NCBI GenBank assembly: GCA_964496505.1
Contig: CAZBZV010000011.1
Coordinates: forward strand, 1 to 64,000
Reading direction: 5' to 3'
Source of the DNA: JAABVY01 sp964496505
Lineage (GTDB): Bacteria > Zixibacteria > MSB-5A5 > JAABVY01
Length of the DNA stretch: 64,000 bases
The translations under genes and the position numbers were made by a program. This document shows, piece by piece, positions 54,844 through 63,150 of the stretch (the stretch's first letter is position 1; every line of letters begins with the position of its first letter). Under the pieces are notes generated by a model, which worked only from the letters and a program-made list of their open reading frames with translations, ran no database searches and was not told where the DNA came from.

Positions 54844-54882
54844 TAAAAAAATGCTCCGCTTTTTGATAAAGCGCAGCATTTT
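54844..54882. terminator. Bidirectional intrinsic terminator
   Basis: AAAATGCT-CGCTTT pairs with AAAGCG-AGCATTTT around TTGAT (one mismatched pair). On the minus strand it is followed by a T-run and ends the giant HYR-protein gene. Confidence 0.8.
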
Positions 54883-54903
54883 CTATTCAGACAGACATAT
54901 TGC

Positions 54904-57900
54904 TTATTTAAGCAGGATCATCTTGCGAGTCTGGCTGAACCTGTCATCAACTCGAGCCTTGTAGAAGTAGATGCCGGAGGCGACTTCATTGCCGTGATCG
55001 TCGCGGGAATCCCACTTCACATTGACCGTTCCGGCATCGGAATAGCCGCTGAACTGACGCACCAACTGTCCCCTGATATTATAAATATCCAGGGACCAGT
55101 TGCCCGCTTCCGGAAGCGATAATATTATTTCCGTCTCCGGATTAAACGGGTTGGGATAATTCTGGCTCAATGCAAACTCGGTCGGCATCTCAACCTTACT
55201 CAGGATTATATCGAGCTGACTACCCTCATAATCGGAGGCCTCGGCTGAAACAAGCTGAAGGCCTTCGGAGGCCTTGATGTTCACGATCTCATTTTCTCCG
55301 GCCGGTATTCTGTTCTGGTCGAAGCTGTAGATCAGGACATTCAACTTCTTATCGACTACATCAGACATAATCGATAAGCTGCTTATATCCTCAGCCAATT
55401 CGACCTCGAATTCACCGGCAGCATTGTCAACATCGAATGACAGACGCAGCGCGCCCATATCGGTGTCGGCGCTGGTGCTAACGATGTAGCCCTCATCCTT
55501 TGCCTGCATAGTTAACAAAGCCTCTTCGGAATAAGGCGACAGTTTCGGTACAGCCACAGCATCTCCACTCATTACCCTTATCAGATATACCAGGTCGCCA
55601 ACCGTTAGTGTCTTGCCATCGGCATTAACATCTGAAGCGGCAACCTGTCCATAGAGGCTGATCGTGAATACTCCCGGACCATATATAAAGTAATTGGTGT
55701 AAAGAACCGCATCTCCGACCTCGTTGGGAATCTCATTCATATTGATATCGCCGCGAAGGTCGATCGAATCGGGATGGCAGATTGCTATGTAGCCGTCGAA
55801 GAATTGGATACATCTGATAGGCACAGTCTTATCCCCGATCACACATTCATCGGTCGCGCCGGTACCGAAGAACCTTTCGCTTTCCGGGAAGTTCACATCA
55901 TCGAACTCATCCCACCTGATTCCGCCGTACGGATCGTAAATCCTCTTGTCGATATAGACCGTATCGCCCATATCATTGGCAAACATGTTGCTCCCGCAAT
56001 CCATCCAGAAGAACTGCAGAGGATATGCCTGACCGCCAAAGTCACGGTTATCGGTCACATAGAACTTCAGGTATGAAAGCACACCGTTGGGATCTAAGGC
56101 TGATTGATCAGGATGGGCCGGGCCGTTGTTAACATCGGCAATACCGACAATCAGTATCATACCGCTGGGGCAGTTATCGCCGCAGTTTCCGAAAGGTCCG
56201 GTTCTGAAGGTGAAATATTCCCAATCGGCGATAGCATCGCCCTGCAGCGCCTCTATAAATGTGAAGGCCGTGGGATCGTAAGTTATCAGGAGTTCGAAAC
56301 CGCCAATTGATGAGGTGTAATTGCTGATCATTATTGGAGCAAGAGTGTAGGTGCTGTTAAAGACGCATGCCGTATCGCCCAGGGCGACATCGATACATGT
56401 TATCGAATCACAGCTCTCATACACGACCACATTGACATCTATTGTCGCAAGGTCAACCGCTCCGCAGGGGTCGCTGACCTCGTACACGAATTCATAGGCA
56501 GAATCGACAACATCCGGAGTGAAACAGGTTCTTCCGGTACTCTGGTTAAATGTACCGGGGCCCTGAATCTTGGAAATAGTTAATTCGCTTGTCGAATGAT
56601 CCGGGTCGCTGATCGTGAATCCGTTAAAGCATCTTTCCGCCGGATCGGCATCGGGACAATAGCCAAAGAAGAATTCATCCTGATTGGCGGATATTATCGG
56701 GGGCTGGTTTTCCGTTACGGTAACCGTAACGGTGCCCTCGTCGAATTCAGTGCAGTTGTCATAAACGCGAATCGTAAAGTTAAATGTTCCCGCTGTACCT
56801 GGATTGAAGCAAACCTCGCCGGTTTGCTGATCTATTGTCGCTCCGGCCGGAGCCGATGGCATCTCGAAATAAAGATCATCCGATGGCAGATCTGGATCGC
56901 TGGCCGAATTATCGAAACAGATTTGAGCATCGGCGTCGCAAACAAAAGTATCGATATCCTCCGCAACCGTTATAGTCGGGGTGCTGTTTATAACGAACTC
57001 GACTTCGAATGAAGCCTCGCAGAATTCATCACAGGAGTCAGTGCAGGTGACAGTCACCGATACAGTCTCGTCACCCTGTGGAGTATAGCACCAATTACCC
57101 GCATCCAGAGTACCTAGACCTGAGGATATCACACATTCATCAAGGTTATCCTCGGCATCTGTAGCCGAGACCGGAAGGCAGACCTCCGCCGGTGCGCACT
57201 GGAAGATCGTTGTGTCATTCGGCACATTGCAAACCGGAGCCGTATTATCCTCCACAGTTATAGTCTGCACGCATTGTGAAGAGTTGCCGCAGGCATCGGT
57301 CGATACCCATGTACGCGTTATAACTCCGGCATCCGTGACATCGCTGTAAGTGATAGTCGTAAGGGAGTCACAGTTATCCGTGGCTGAAGCGTTACCCGTA
57401 TTTGACGGGTCTGTTGAACCGTTACAGGCAACAGTAATATCCGGAGGGCATATAATCTCCGGAGCAATCGTATCATCAATTATTATTATTTGCGCACATT
57501 CGGCATAATTGCCCGAAGCGTCAGTCGCACGATAGGTTCTGGTGATTGTCTCAGGACAGGTATTGTTATCCGAGACATCACCTATATGAGTCACTGTCGG
57601 ATTCGGATCACAGTCGTCAGAAACTGTTACAGAGCCGATATCCACAGCCGGGATATCACCGGGACATTGCACCGAAACATCGTCCGGGCAGGCAATCGTT
57701 GGCGGTGTTGAATCCTCAATTGTGATAGTCTGATCACACTGATCAGTATTTCCGCAGTCATCGGTCGCTGTCCAGGTTCTGGTGATAACATCACCGGTCT
57801 GTGAATCGGCATAGGTTATATCAAGATTCGTATCGCAGTTGTCGGTTGCAGTGGCTGAACCGGTCGCTGACGGATCAGTCGATCCGTTGCAATCCACCGA

Positions 57901-60441
57901 AATATCTGCCGGGCAGGTTATCACGGGCGGCGTTGTATCATCAATTGTTATTATCTGTGTACACTCGGCATAATTGCCTGAAGCGTCAGTGGCTCTGTAG
58001 GTTCTTGTGATGGTCTCAGGACAGGTGTTGTTATCCGAGACATCGCCTATATGAGTCACAGTCGGATTCGGATCGCAGTCGTCAGAAACTGTTACCGAGC
58101 CAACATCAACAGCCGGTACATCGCCGGGGCACAGCACTGAAACATGGTCCGGGCAGGCAATTGTCGGCGGTGTCGCATCTTCAATGGTAATTGTCTGAAC
58201 ACACTGATCGGTATTACCGCAATCGTCAGTCGCTGTCCAGGTTCTGGTGATAACATCACCGGTCTGTGAATCTGTGTATGTAATATCAAGATTCGTATCG
58301 CAATTGTCGGTCGCGGTTGCTGAACCGGTATTTGATGGGTCAGTCGATTCCGCACAGTCAACTACGATATCTGCCGGGCAGGTTATCACGGGCGGCGTTG
58401 TATCATCAATTGTTATTATCTGTGTACACTCGGCATAATTGCCTGAAGCGTCAGTGGCTCTGTAGGTTCTTGTGATGGTCTCAGGACAGGTGTTGTTATC
58501 CGAGACATCGCCTATATGAGTCACTGTCGGATTCGGATCGCAGTCGTCAGAGGCTGTCACCGAGCCAACATCCACAGCCGGAATATCGCCGGGGCACTGC
58601 ACCGAAACATCGTCAGGGCAGGCCATTGTCGGAGGTGTCGTATCCTCGATTGTGATTGTCTGATCACACTGCGCCGAGTTTCCGCAATCGTCAGTAGCTG
58701 TCCAGGTACGCGTGATAACATCGCTGATCTGTGAATCGGAATATGTAATATCCAGATTCGTATCGCAGTTATCTGTCGCGGTGGCTGAACCGGTCGCTGA
58801 CGGATCAGCAGGATCATTGCAATCGACAGTGATATCTGCCGGGCAGGTTATCACGGGCGGCGTTGTATCATCAATCGTTATTATCTGTGTGCACTCCGCA
58901 TAATTGCCCGAAGCGTCAGTCGCACGATAGGTTCTGGTGATGGTCTCAGGACAGGTGTTGTTATCCGAGACATCGCCTATATGAGTCACTGTCGGATTCG
59001 GATCGCAGTCGTCAGAGGCTGTCACCGAGCCAACATCCACAGCCGGAATATCGCCGGGGCACTGCACCGAAACATCGTCAGGGCAGGCCATTGTCGGAGG
59101 TGTCGTATCCTCGATTGTGATTGTCTGATCACACTGCGCCGAGTTTCCGCAATCGTCAGTAGCTGTCCAGGTACGCGTGATAACATCGCTGATCTGTGAA
59201 TCGGAATATGTAATATCCAGATTCGTATCGCAGTTATCTGTCGCGGTGGCTGAACCGGTCGCTGACGGATCAGTCGATCCGTTGCAATCCACCGAAATAT
59301 CTGCCGGGCAGGTTATGGCTGGTGCTTCGTTATCCTCAACAGTAATTGTCTGGACGCATACAGCCGAATCGCCGCACTCATCAACTGCCTTCCATCTGCG
59401 GCTGATCGTCTTTTCCTGCGGGCAGGCGCCGGCGGTTTCGGTATCGGTATAGGTTATGGTCGGTGCCGGGCCATGATCATCGCTGGCCGTAGCACTGCCG
59501 GTATTTGATGGATCGGTCGATTCCGAACATGAAACGGTAATATCGGCCGGGCATGTCACCACAGGTGCATCATTGATTTCCACTGTAACATCCAGGGTAT
59601 CGAAATCTTCGGCACCCAGCTCATCAGTTACCTTGAAAATAAACCTATAGGTCATATCCGCACTGCCTGGAGTGAAGCAGTGTGTAGCGCTAATCGGCCC
59701 CACATCGGTTATGGGAGTAAAAACACCCTCACCCGAAATCATCTCGAGCGTAAGAGTATCTCCCTCGCAGTTAGCATCATCGGCATCGATATCGAAGCAA
59801 ATCTGCTCGGGATCGCATTGAAAATATGAAACATCATCTGGAAGAGTCACGACAGGCTCCTGGTTGGCAAAACGCACTTTGACAATCAGGTCATTATAAT
59901 CCATATCGCCGCCGTTCTCCAGATCCTCCCAGCAAACCAGATATTCATGCGGGTTTCCGGTCGAGTATACACTTGCATGATCATAATTATCTGAATTCAT
60001 GAATGCCTCGGTCATCCACAAATAATAAGTCGATAGATTCGGTTCCATGTAGAAGCCGATCGAATCACCGCTGGTCACGGTAAATGTGGTTGAATCACCG
60101 GGACTATTGCTCCCCGAAAAGAGCTGGTTTAGAACACTGGTGTCACCGGCAACATACCATCCCGAATTGGCGCTGATTGACGATCCGGCAACCTCTATAA
60201 TGATAGTGGCAAGATTCTGTCCGGGAAGCGCACAGAACTTTTCAATACCAAGCTCATCTTCAGTCTCGTCAATATCGTATCCAAGACTGTCAAAAATTTG
60301 CTGCAGGCTCGGTTCAGCCCTGTCCATCTTGACGCTCAGTGAATCTTTCCACCATTCATCACCCTCCTGTGCATTTGATACTGAATTGAAAACGAATAAG
60401 AATAGCCCCAGAAACAATAGCAGCGTAACCAATCGTTGCAT
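54904..60441 (-). CDS. Giant secreted HYR-repeat protein with dockerin and sorting tail
   Basis: About 1845 aa (start at ATG 60441; GGGAG upstream). The signal peptide is about 1-24 (ending SNAQEGDEWWK). A DUF4114-like region contains ENGGDMDYNDLIVKVRF (about 165-185). Many cysteine-rich HYR-type Ig-like modules follow, each close to DDTTPPVITCPADITVDC and then ATDNCDTNLDITYSD, many nearly identical. A cohesin-like segment (CIDVALGDTACVF), a dockerin-like pair (RGDINMNEIPNEVGDAVLY and ASDVNADGKTLTVGDLVYLI) and the FlgD-like tail (QNYPNPFNPETEI, ending RKMILLK) end the chain. The cysteines imply disulfides, so it is extracellular. An adhesin or surface fibre role is possible. Confidence 0.9.
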   Translation of the reverse strand: MQRLVTLLLFLGLFLFVFNSVSNAQEGDEWWKDSLSVKMDRAEPSLQQIFDSLGYDIDETEDELGIEKFCALPGQNLATIIIEVAGSSISANSGWYVAGDTSVLNQLFSGSNSPGDSTTFTVTSGDSIGFYMEPNLSTYYLWMTEAFMNSDNYDHASVYSTGNPHEYLVCWEDLENGGDMDYNDLIVKVRFANQEPVVTLPDDVSYFQCDPEQICFDIDADDANCEGDTLTLEMISGEGVFTPITDVGPISATHCFTPGSADMTYRFIFKVTDELGAEDFDTLDVTVEINDAPVVTCPADITVSCSESTDPSNTGSATASDDHGPAPTITYTDTETAGACPQEKTISRRWKAVDECGDSAVCVQTITVEDNEAPAITCPADISVDCNGSTDPSATGSATATDNCDTNLDITYSDSQISDVITRTWTATDDCGNSAQCDQTITIEDTTPPTMACPDDVSVQCPGDIPAVDVGSVTASDDCDPNPTVTHIGDVSDNNTCPETITRTYRATDASGNYAECTQIITIDDTTPPVITCPADITVDCNDPADPSATGSATATDNCDTNLDITYSDSQISDVITRTWTATDDCGNSAQCDQTITIEDTTPPTMACPDDVSVQCPGDIPAVDVGSVTASDDCDPNPTVTHIGDVSDNNTCPETITRTYRATDASGNYAECTQIITIDDTTPPVITCPADIVVDCAESTDPSNTGSATATDNCDTNLDITYTDSQTGDVITRTWTATDDCGNTDQCVQTITIEDATPPTIACPDHVSVLCPGDVPAVDVGSVTVSDDCDPNPTVTHIGDVSDNNTCPETITRTYRATDASGNYAECTQIITIDDTTPPVITCPADISVDCNGSTDPSATGSATATDNCDTNLDITYADSQTGDVITRTWTATDDCGNTDQCDQTITIEDSTPPTIACPDDVSVQCPGDIPAVDIGSVTVSDDCDPNPTVTHIGDVSDNNTCPETITRTYRATDASGNYAECAQIIIIDDTIAPEIICPPDITVACNGSTDPSNTGNASATDNCDSLTTITYSDVTDAGVITRTWVSTDACGNSSQCVQTITVEDNTAPVCNVPNDTTIFQCAPAEVCLPVSATDAEDNLDECVISSGLGTLDAGNWCYTPQGDETVSVTVTCTDSCDEFCEASFEVEFVINSTPTITVAEDIDTFVCDADAQICFDNSASDPDLPSDDLYFEMPSAPAGATIDQQTGEVCFNPGTAGTFNFTIRVYDNCTEFDEGTVTVTVTENQPPIISANQDEFFFGYCPDADPAERCFNGFTISDPDHSTSELTISKIQGPGTFNQSTGRTCFTPDVVDSAYEFVYEVSDPCGAVDLATIDVNVVVYESCDSITCIDVALGDTACVFNSTYTLAPIMISNYTSSIGGFELLITYDPTAFTFIEALQGDAIADWEYFTFRTGPFGNCGDNCPSGMILIVGIADVNNGPAHPDQSALDPNGVLSYLKFYVTDNRDFGGQAYPLQFFWMDCGSNMFANDMGDTVYIDKRIYDPYGGIRWDEFDDVNFPESERFFGTGATDECVIGDKTVPIRCIQFFDGYIAICHPDSIDLRGDINMNEIPNEVGDAVLYTNYFIYGPGVFTISLYGQVAASDVNADGKTLTVGDLVYLIRVMSGDAVAVPKLSPYSEEALLTMQAKDEGYIVSTSADTDMGALRLSFDVDNAAGEFEVELAEDISSLSIMSDVVDKKLNVLIYSFDQNRIPAGENEIVNIKASEGLQLVSAEASDYEGSQLDIILSKVEMPTEFALSQNYPNPFNPETEIILSLPEAGNWSLDIYNIRGQLVRQFSGYSDAGTVNVKWDSRDDHGNEVASGIYFYKARVDDRFSQTRKMILLK
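57537..59330. repeat. 465-bp tandem repeats inside the giant gene
   Basis: Four consecutive units of 155 codons (two HYR modules each) occupy about 57537-59330. The stretch 58472-58808 recurs at 58937-59273 with no difference that I can see. The other units diverge at scattered positions. Confidence 0.9.
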
Positions 60442-60935
60442 AATCACTCCCATCCCTTATATAAGATCATATTTTTCGATAGCAAACAGCCTCGGGATTC
60501 TTTTTAACCATAGCAAGCAATGTGGGGAGGGTATTCAATAATAGAAACCCGCTCACAATATCCCTGATAAAAATCGCAACTAATCTTTACTGACACTTGC
60601 TTCACAGTCTCGAAGTAATTTAGAAGATGATCCCAAAACTTGTTTAAAATATGTCAATGAAAAGCATATTTGTCAAGGTAAAAAAACAGGCTTAACCTAT
60701 TTTTTTTCAAGCCCTTATCCTAAATACCAGATTGATATAGTCTTATATATATCGAATACTATTTTAATCCCGCAAAAATATTGCGGTGTCAGCGCATCAT
60801 TAATCCTTCAATAAACGAAATCATAAAATCCCTGTTGTGGTTGTGATTCCCCTGAATTTTCGTCCTGCAAAAAAGCAATTACAGAGATTGAATCAAGTAT
60901 GTAAACTCTTGTCCGATAACTGAAAAAGGGATTAT
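60442..60935. other. Divergent intergenic region, no gene seen
   Basis: AT-rich, between the giant secreted-protein gene and the sigma-54 activator gene. I see no sigma-54 consensus, no terminator and no coding frame. Promoters for both genes should lie here. Confidence 0.4.
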
Positions 60936-62303
60936 ATGCCGGAGAAAACAGTAATATACGGAAATATAGTCGGGCCTGAGGAACGTGATAAGATCGGACG
61001 CTCGTTCCCTGAGTCGAATGAATTCCTGTCATGGCATGCCGACTCGAAGTCCTTCCAGAATACCGGGGAGCAACCGTCCATAGTATTCATTGATCTGGAC
61101 AATCCTCAGTTTGCGGCCTCGGAATTCCTGGCTTCGCTTGCGACGTCAGGCAAAGATGTCAGAATAATAGGAAAGTCCGAGAGTTCCGATTTAAATGAGG
61201 CAATTCGCGTTTCCAAGCTGGGCGTTTCGGAGATATTAACTCAGGACGAATGCTTCGACAGGCTTTGTAAAATCCTTGAAGACAACAAAGAGGATGCCAG
61301 AGAGGATGAAAGCAGAACCTCCAAATTCGGCGTCAACAGCCTGATCGGACGCTCTCCTCAAATCGCCGAGATCCGCAAGACAATCAATCTCCTCTCGGAC
61401 GTTGATTTTCCGAGTGCATTAATACTGGGTGAAACTGGCACCGGCAAGAGCTTCATTTCAAAGATACTTCACAATACCGGACTACGCGCCAAGCATAACC
61501 TGGTTGAGGTTAACTGCTCGGCAATTCCGGATGAGCTATTTGAATCCGAGCTTTTCGGTCATGTCAAAGGCGCTTTTACCGATGCGCGTACGGAAAAGGT
61601 CGGGCTCTTTGAATATGCCGAATACGGTACGCTGTTTCTTGACGAGGTCGGCAGCCTGACTTCATCGGCTCAGGCCAAGCTTTTGAAAATAATCGAGGAT
61701 AAAAAACTAAGACGGGTTGGGGATGTTCATGAAAAGGACATCAACGTACGCGTGGTTGCGGCCACCAATATGGATTTTTCGAAGGCAATCGAATCCGGTA
61801 CATTCAGAGAAGACCTCTTTTTCAGGCTCAACCTGCTGGTAATCGAAATCCCTCCGCTGCGAGAACGTCCCGAAGATCTGGAGCCGCTGATAAATCATTA
61901 CCTTAAATATTATGCCGGCCTTTATAAAATTCCCAGGATCAGGATATCAAGTGAAGCTCTGGAATCGATGGCCAAATACAACTGGCCGGGAAATGTGCGC
62001 GAGCTTTGCAATGTTATCGAACGAGCAGTCTTACTATCGAAAAGCGGCAAGATCGATTCCGAGGATGTTCAGGCCGCCTTTAAACGAGGCCGGATCGGAC
62101 TGAAAGACCGCAAAAAGATTATACTCGAGGTCCCGGATCAGGGCCTGCCGCTTTCGCAAATCGAACAGACTGTAGTCAAACAGGTTCTGGATATGTGTAA
62201 CTGGAATAAAAGCGAAGCGGCCAAATTTCTGGATATATCTCGTCCCCGCCTGAGGCGAATCCTGGCGAGTGCCGGAGTGGAACAAAATAGACGCGAAAGA
62301 TAG
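60936..62303 (+). CDS. Sigma-54-dependent transcriptional activator (AAA+, Fis-type HTH)
   Basis: A 455-aa bEBP. Residues 1-125 form a receiver-like domain (VFIDLDNPQF holds the possible phosphoacceptor D53) but the pattern of other acidic and Lys residues is incomplete, so it may not be phosphorylated. The AAA+ domain has Walker A GETGTGKS (165-172), the sigma-54 contact loop GAFTDA (212-217, variant of GAFTGA), Walker B TLFLDE (232-237), and NWPGNVRELCNVIERAV. The C-terminal HTH is of Fis type (LDMCNWNKSEAAKFLDISRPRLRRIL). The GAFTDA variant retains the key Thr. The gene lies upstream of matching dyads and a sigma-54 promoter. Confidence 0.93.
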   Translation: MPEKTVIYGNIVGPEERDKIGRSFPESNEFLSWHADSKSFQNTGEQPSIVFIDLDNPQFAASEFLASLATSGKDVRIIGKSESSDLNEAIRVSKLGVSEILTQDECFDRLCKILEDNKEDAREDESRTSKFGVNSLIGRSPQIAEIRKTINLLSDVDFPSALILGETGTGKSFISKILHNTGLRAKHNLVEVNCSAIPDELFESELFGHVKGAFTDARTEKVGLFEYAEYGTLFLDEVGSLTSSAQAKLLKIIEDKKLRRVGDVHEKDINVRVVAATNMDFSKAIESGTFREDLFFRLNLLVIEIPPLRERPEDLEPLINHYLKYYAGLYKIPRIRISSEALESMAKYNWPGNVRELCNVIERAVLLSKSGKIDSEDVQAAFKRGRIGLKDRKKIILEVPDQGLPLSQIEQTVVKQVLDMCNWNKSEAAKFLDISRPRLRRILASAGVEQNRRER

Positions 62304-62307
62304 AAAC

Positions 62308-62322
62308 GGAACAAAACGTTCC
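62308..62322. promoter_or_regulatory. Dyad GGAAC-N5-GTTCC, possible activator site 1
   Basis: GGAAC-AAAAC-GTTCC forms a perfect 5-bp dyad with a 5-bp spacer. It lies 5 bases after the stop of the sigma-54 activator gene and about 185 bases upstream of the sigma-54 promoter, an enhancer-like distance. Confidence 0.6.
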
Positions 62323-62390
62323 AATCTGACCCATAATCGGCCTATCTAACCGAAACGCATAAAGATAAACCCAACCTCCCAAAAACCGCT

Positions 62391-62405
62391 GGAACAATTC
62401 ATTCC
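62391..62405. promoter_or_regulatory. Dyad GGAAC-N5-ATTCC, possible activator site 2
   Basis: GGAAC-AATTC-ATTCC repeats the first dyad with one mismatch, 83 bases downstream of it (about 8 helical turns) and about 90-100 bases upstream of the sigma-54 promoter. Confidence 0.6.
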
Positions 62406-62493
62406 ATTTGCCCCGATTGTGACTAATATCAAAATATTTGAATAATCCCCGCATTGTGTTGTCTATCATAGACTTATCAATGCCTTTTCATTT

Positions 62494-62508
62494 TGGCACA
62501 GCCTATGC
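62494..62508 (+). promoter_or_regulatory. Sigma-54 promoter of the lipoprotein/TPR genes
   Basis: TGGCACA-GCCT-ATGC matches TGGCACR-N4-TTGC at all but one base, with GG and GC 12 bases apart. The ATG of the lipoprotein follows 56 bases after the site. Confidence 0.75.
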
Positions 62509-62563
62509 GACAGTCTAAAGCGAAAGAGAAAAAGCCGAAAGGCAAAACCAAAGGAGCTTTTTG

Positions 62564-63109
62564 ATGAAGGGTTTCAATTTTAATGGAGTTTGCAGCAAAG
62601 CAGTAGTTCTGCTTGTAATCATGGTTTTCGCAGCAATTGGTTGCTCTGAAAATCCTTTAGGGGCTGACAAGAAATCGGAACCGCAGATGCTGATGAGATC
62701 GGCTGAAGCAGTTTCCGGAATCAGCTTATCAACAGCCGCATTTTCCGTGCAGCAGAGAATCTCGGCTGAGACCGGCGGCATCCTGAACCTTCTGGATGTA
62801 ACACTCGAGATTCCTCCGGGAGCGGTACCGAAGGATACTATCTTCAGTATCGATATTCCCGACATTAATGTATTCTACAATGAGTTCGGCACCTCCGGAC
62901 TTGTTTTCGACGTGCCTGTGAAAGTTACGATGTCTTACCGTAACGCCGACTTAGGTGGAGTCGATGAATCCACCATCCGCATCGGATGGCTGAATCCGAA
63001 CACAAATGAGTTTATCGATGTCGAATGTGAAGTCGACTTCAGCACCCAGACCGTCACCGGCTATCTGGACCATTTTTCAGCATACGCGCTAATCTCAGAC
63101 GAACAGTAA
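62564..63109 (+). CDS. Lipoprotein with ZU5-like/beta-sandwich domain
   Basis: A 181-aa lipoprotein: VVLLVIMVFAAIGC ends the signal peptide with C27 as the lipidation site. The mature part holds a ZU5-like pattern (TLEIPPGAVPKDTIFSIDI and VPVKVTMSYRNADL, then IGWLNPNTNEFIDVECEV, YLDHFSAYAL), found in surface or autoproteolytic beta-sandwich domains. AAGGAG lies 7 bases before the ATG. The sigma-54 promoter precedes it directly, so its expression should depend on the neighbouring activator. No function is known. Confidence 0.75.
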   Translation: MKGFNFNGVCSKAVVLLVIMVFAAIGCSENPLGADKKSEPQMLMRSAEAVSGISLSTAAFSVQQRISAETGGILNLLDVTLEIPPGAVPKDTIFSIDIPDINVFYNEFGTSGLVFDVPVKVTMSYRNADLGGVDESTIRIGWLNPNTNEFIDVECEVDFSTQTVTGYLDHFSAYALISDEQ

Positions 63110-63150
63110 GGAAGTGAAAACCGGAACCTAATGAGTAAAGGTTATAGAAA

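Noticed and set aside
57537..59330. Repeats considered as a CRISPR array
   Set aside because: The units are 465 bp, in frame, and encode protein modules.
58247..59452. Plus-strand frames antisense to the giant repeat gene
   Set aside because: They recur only because the coding repeats recur; no ribosome sites.
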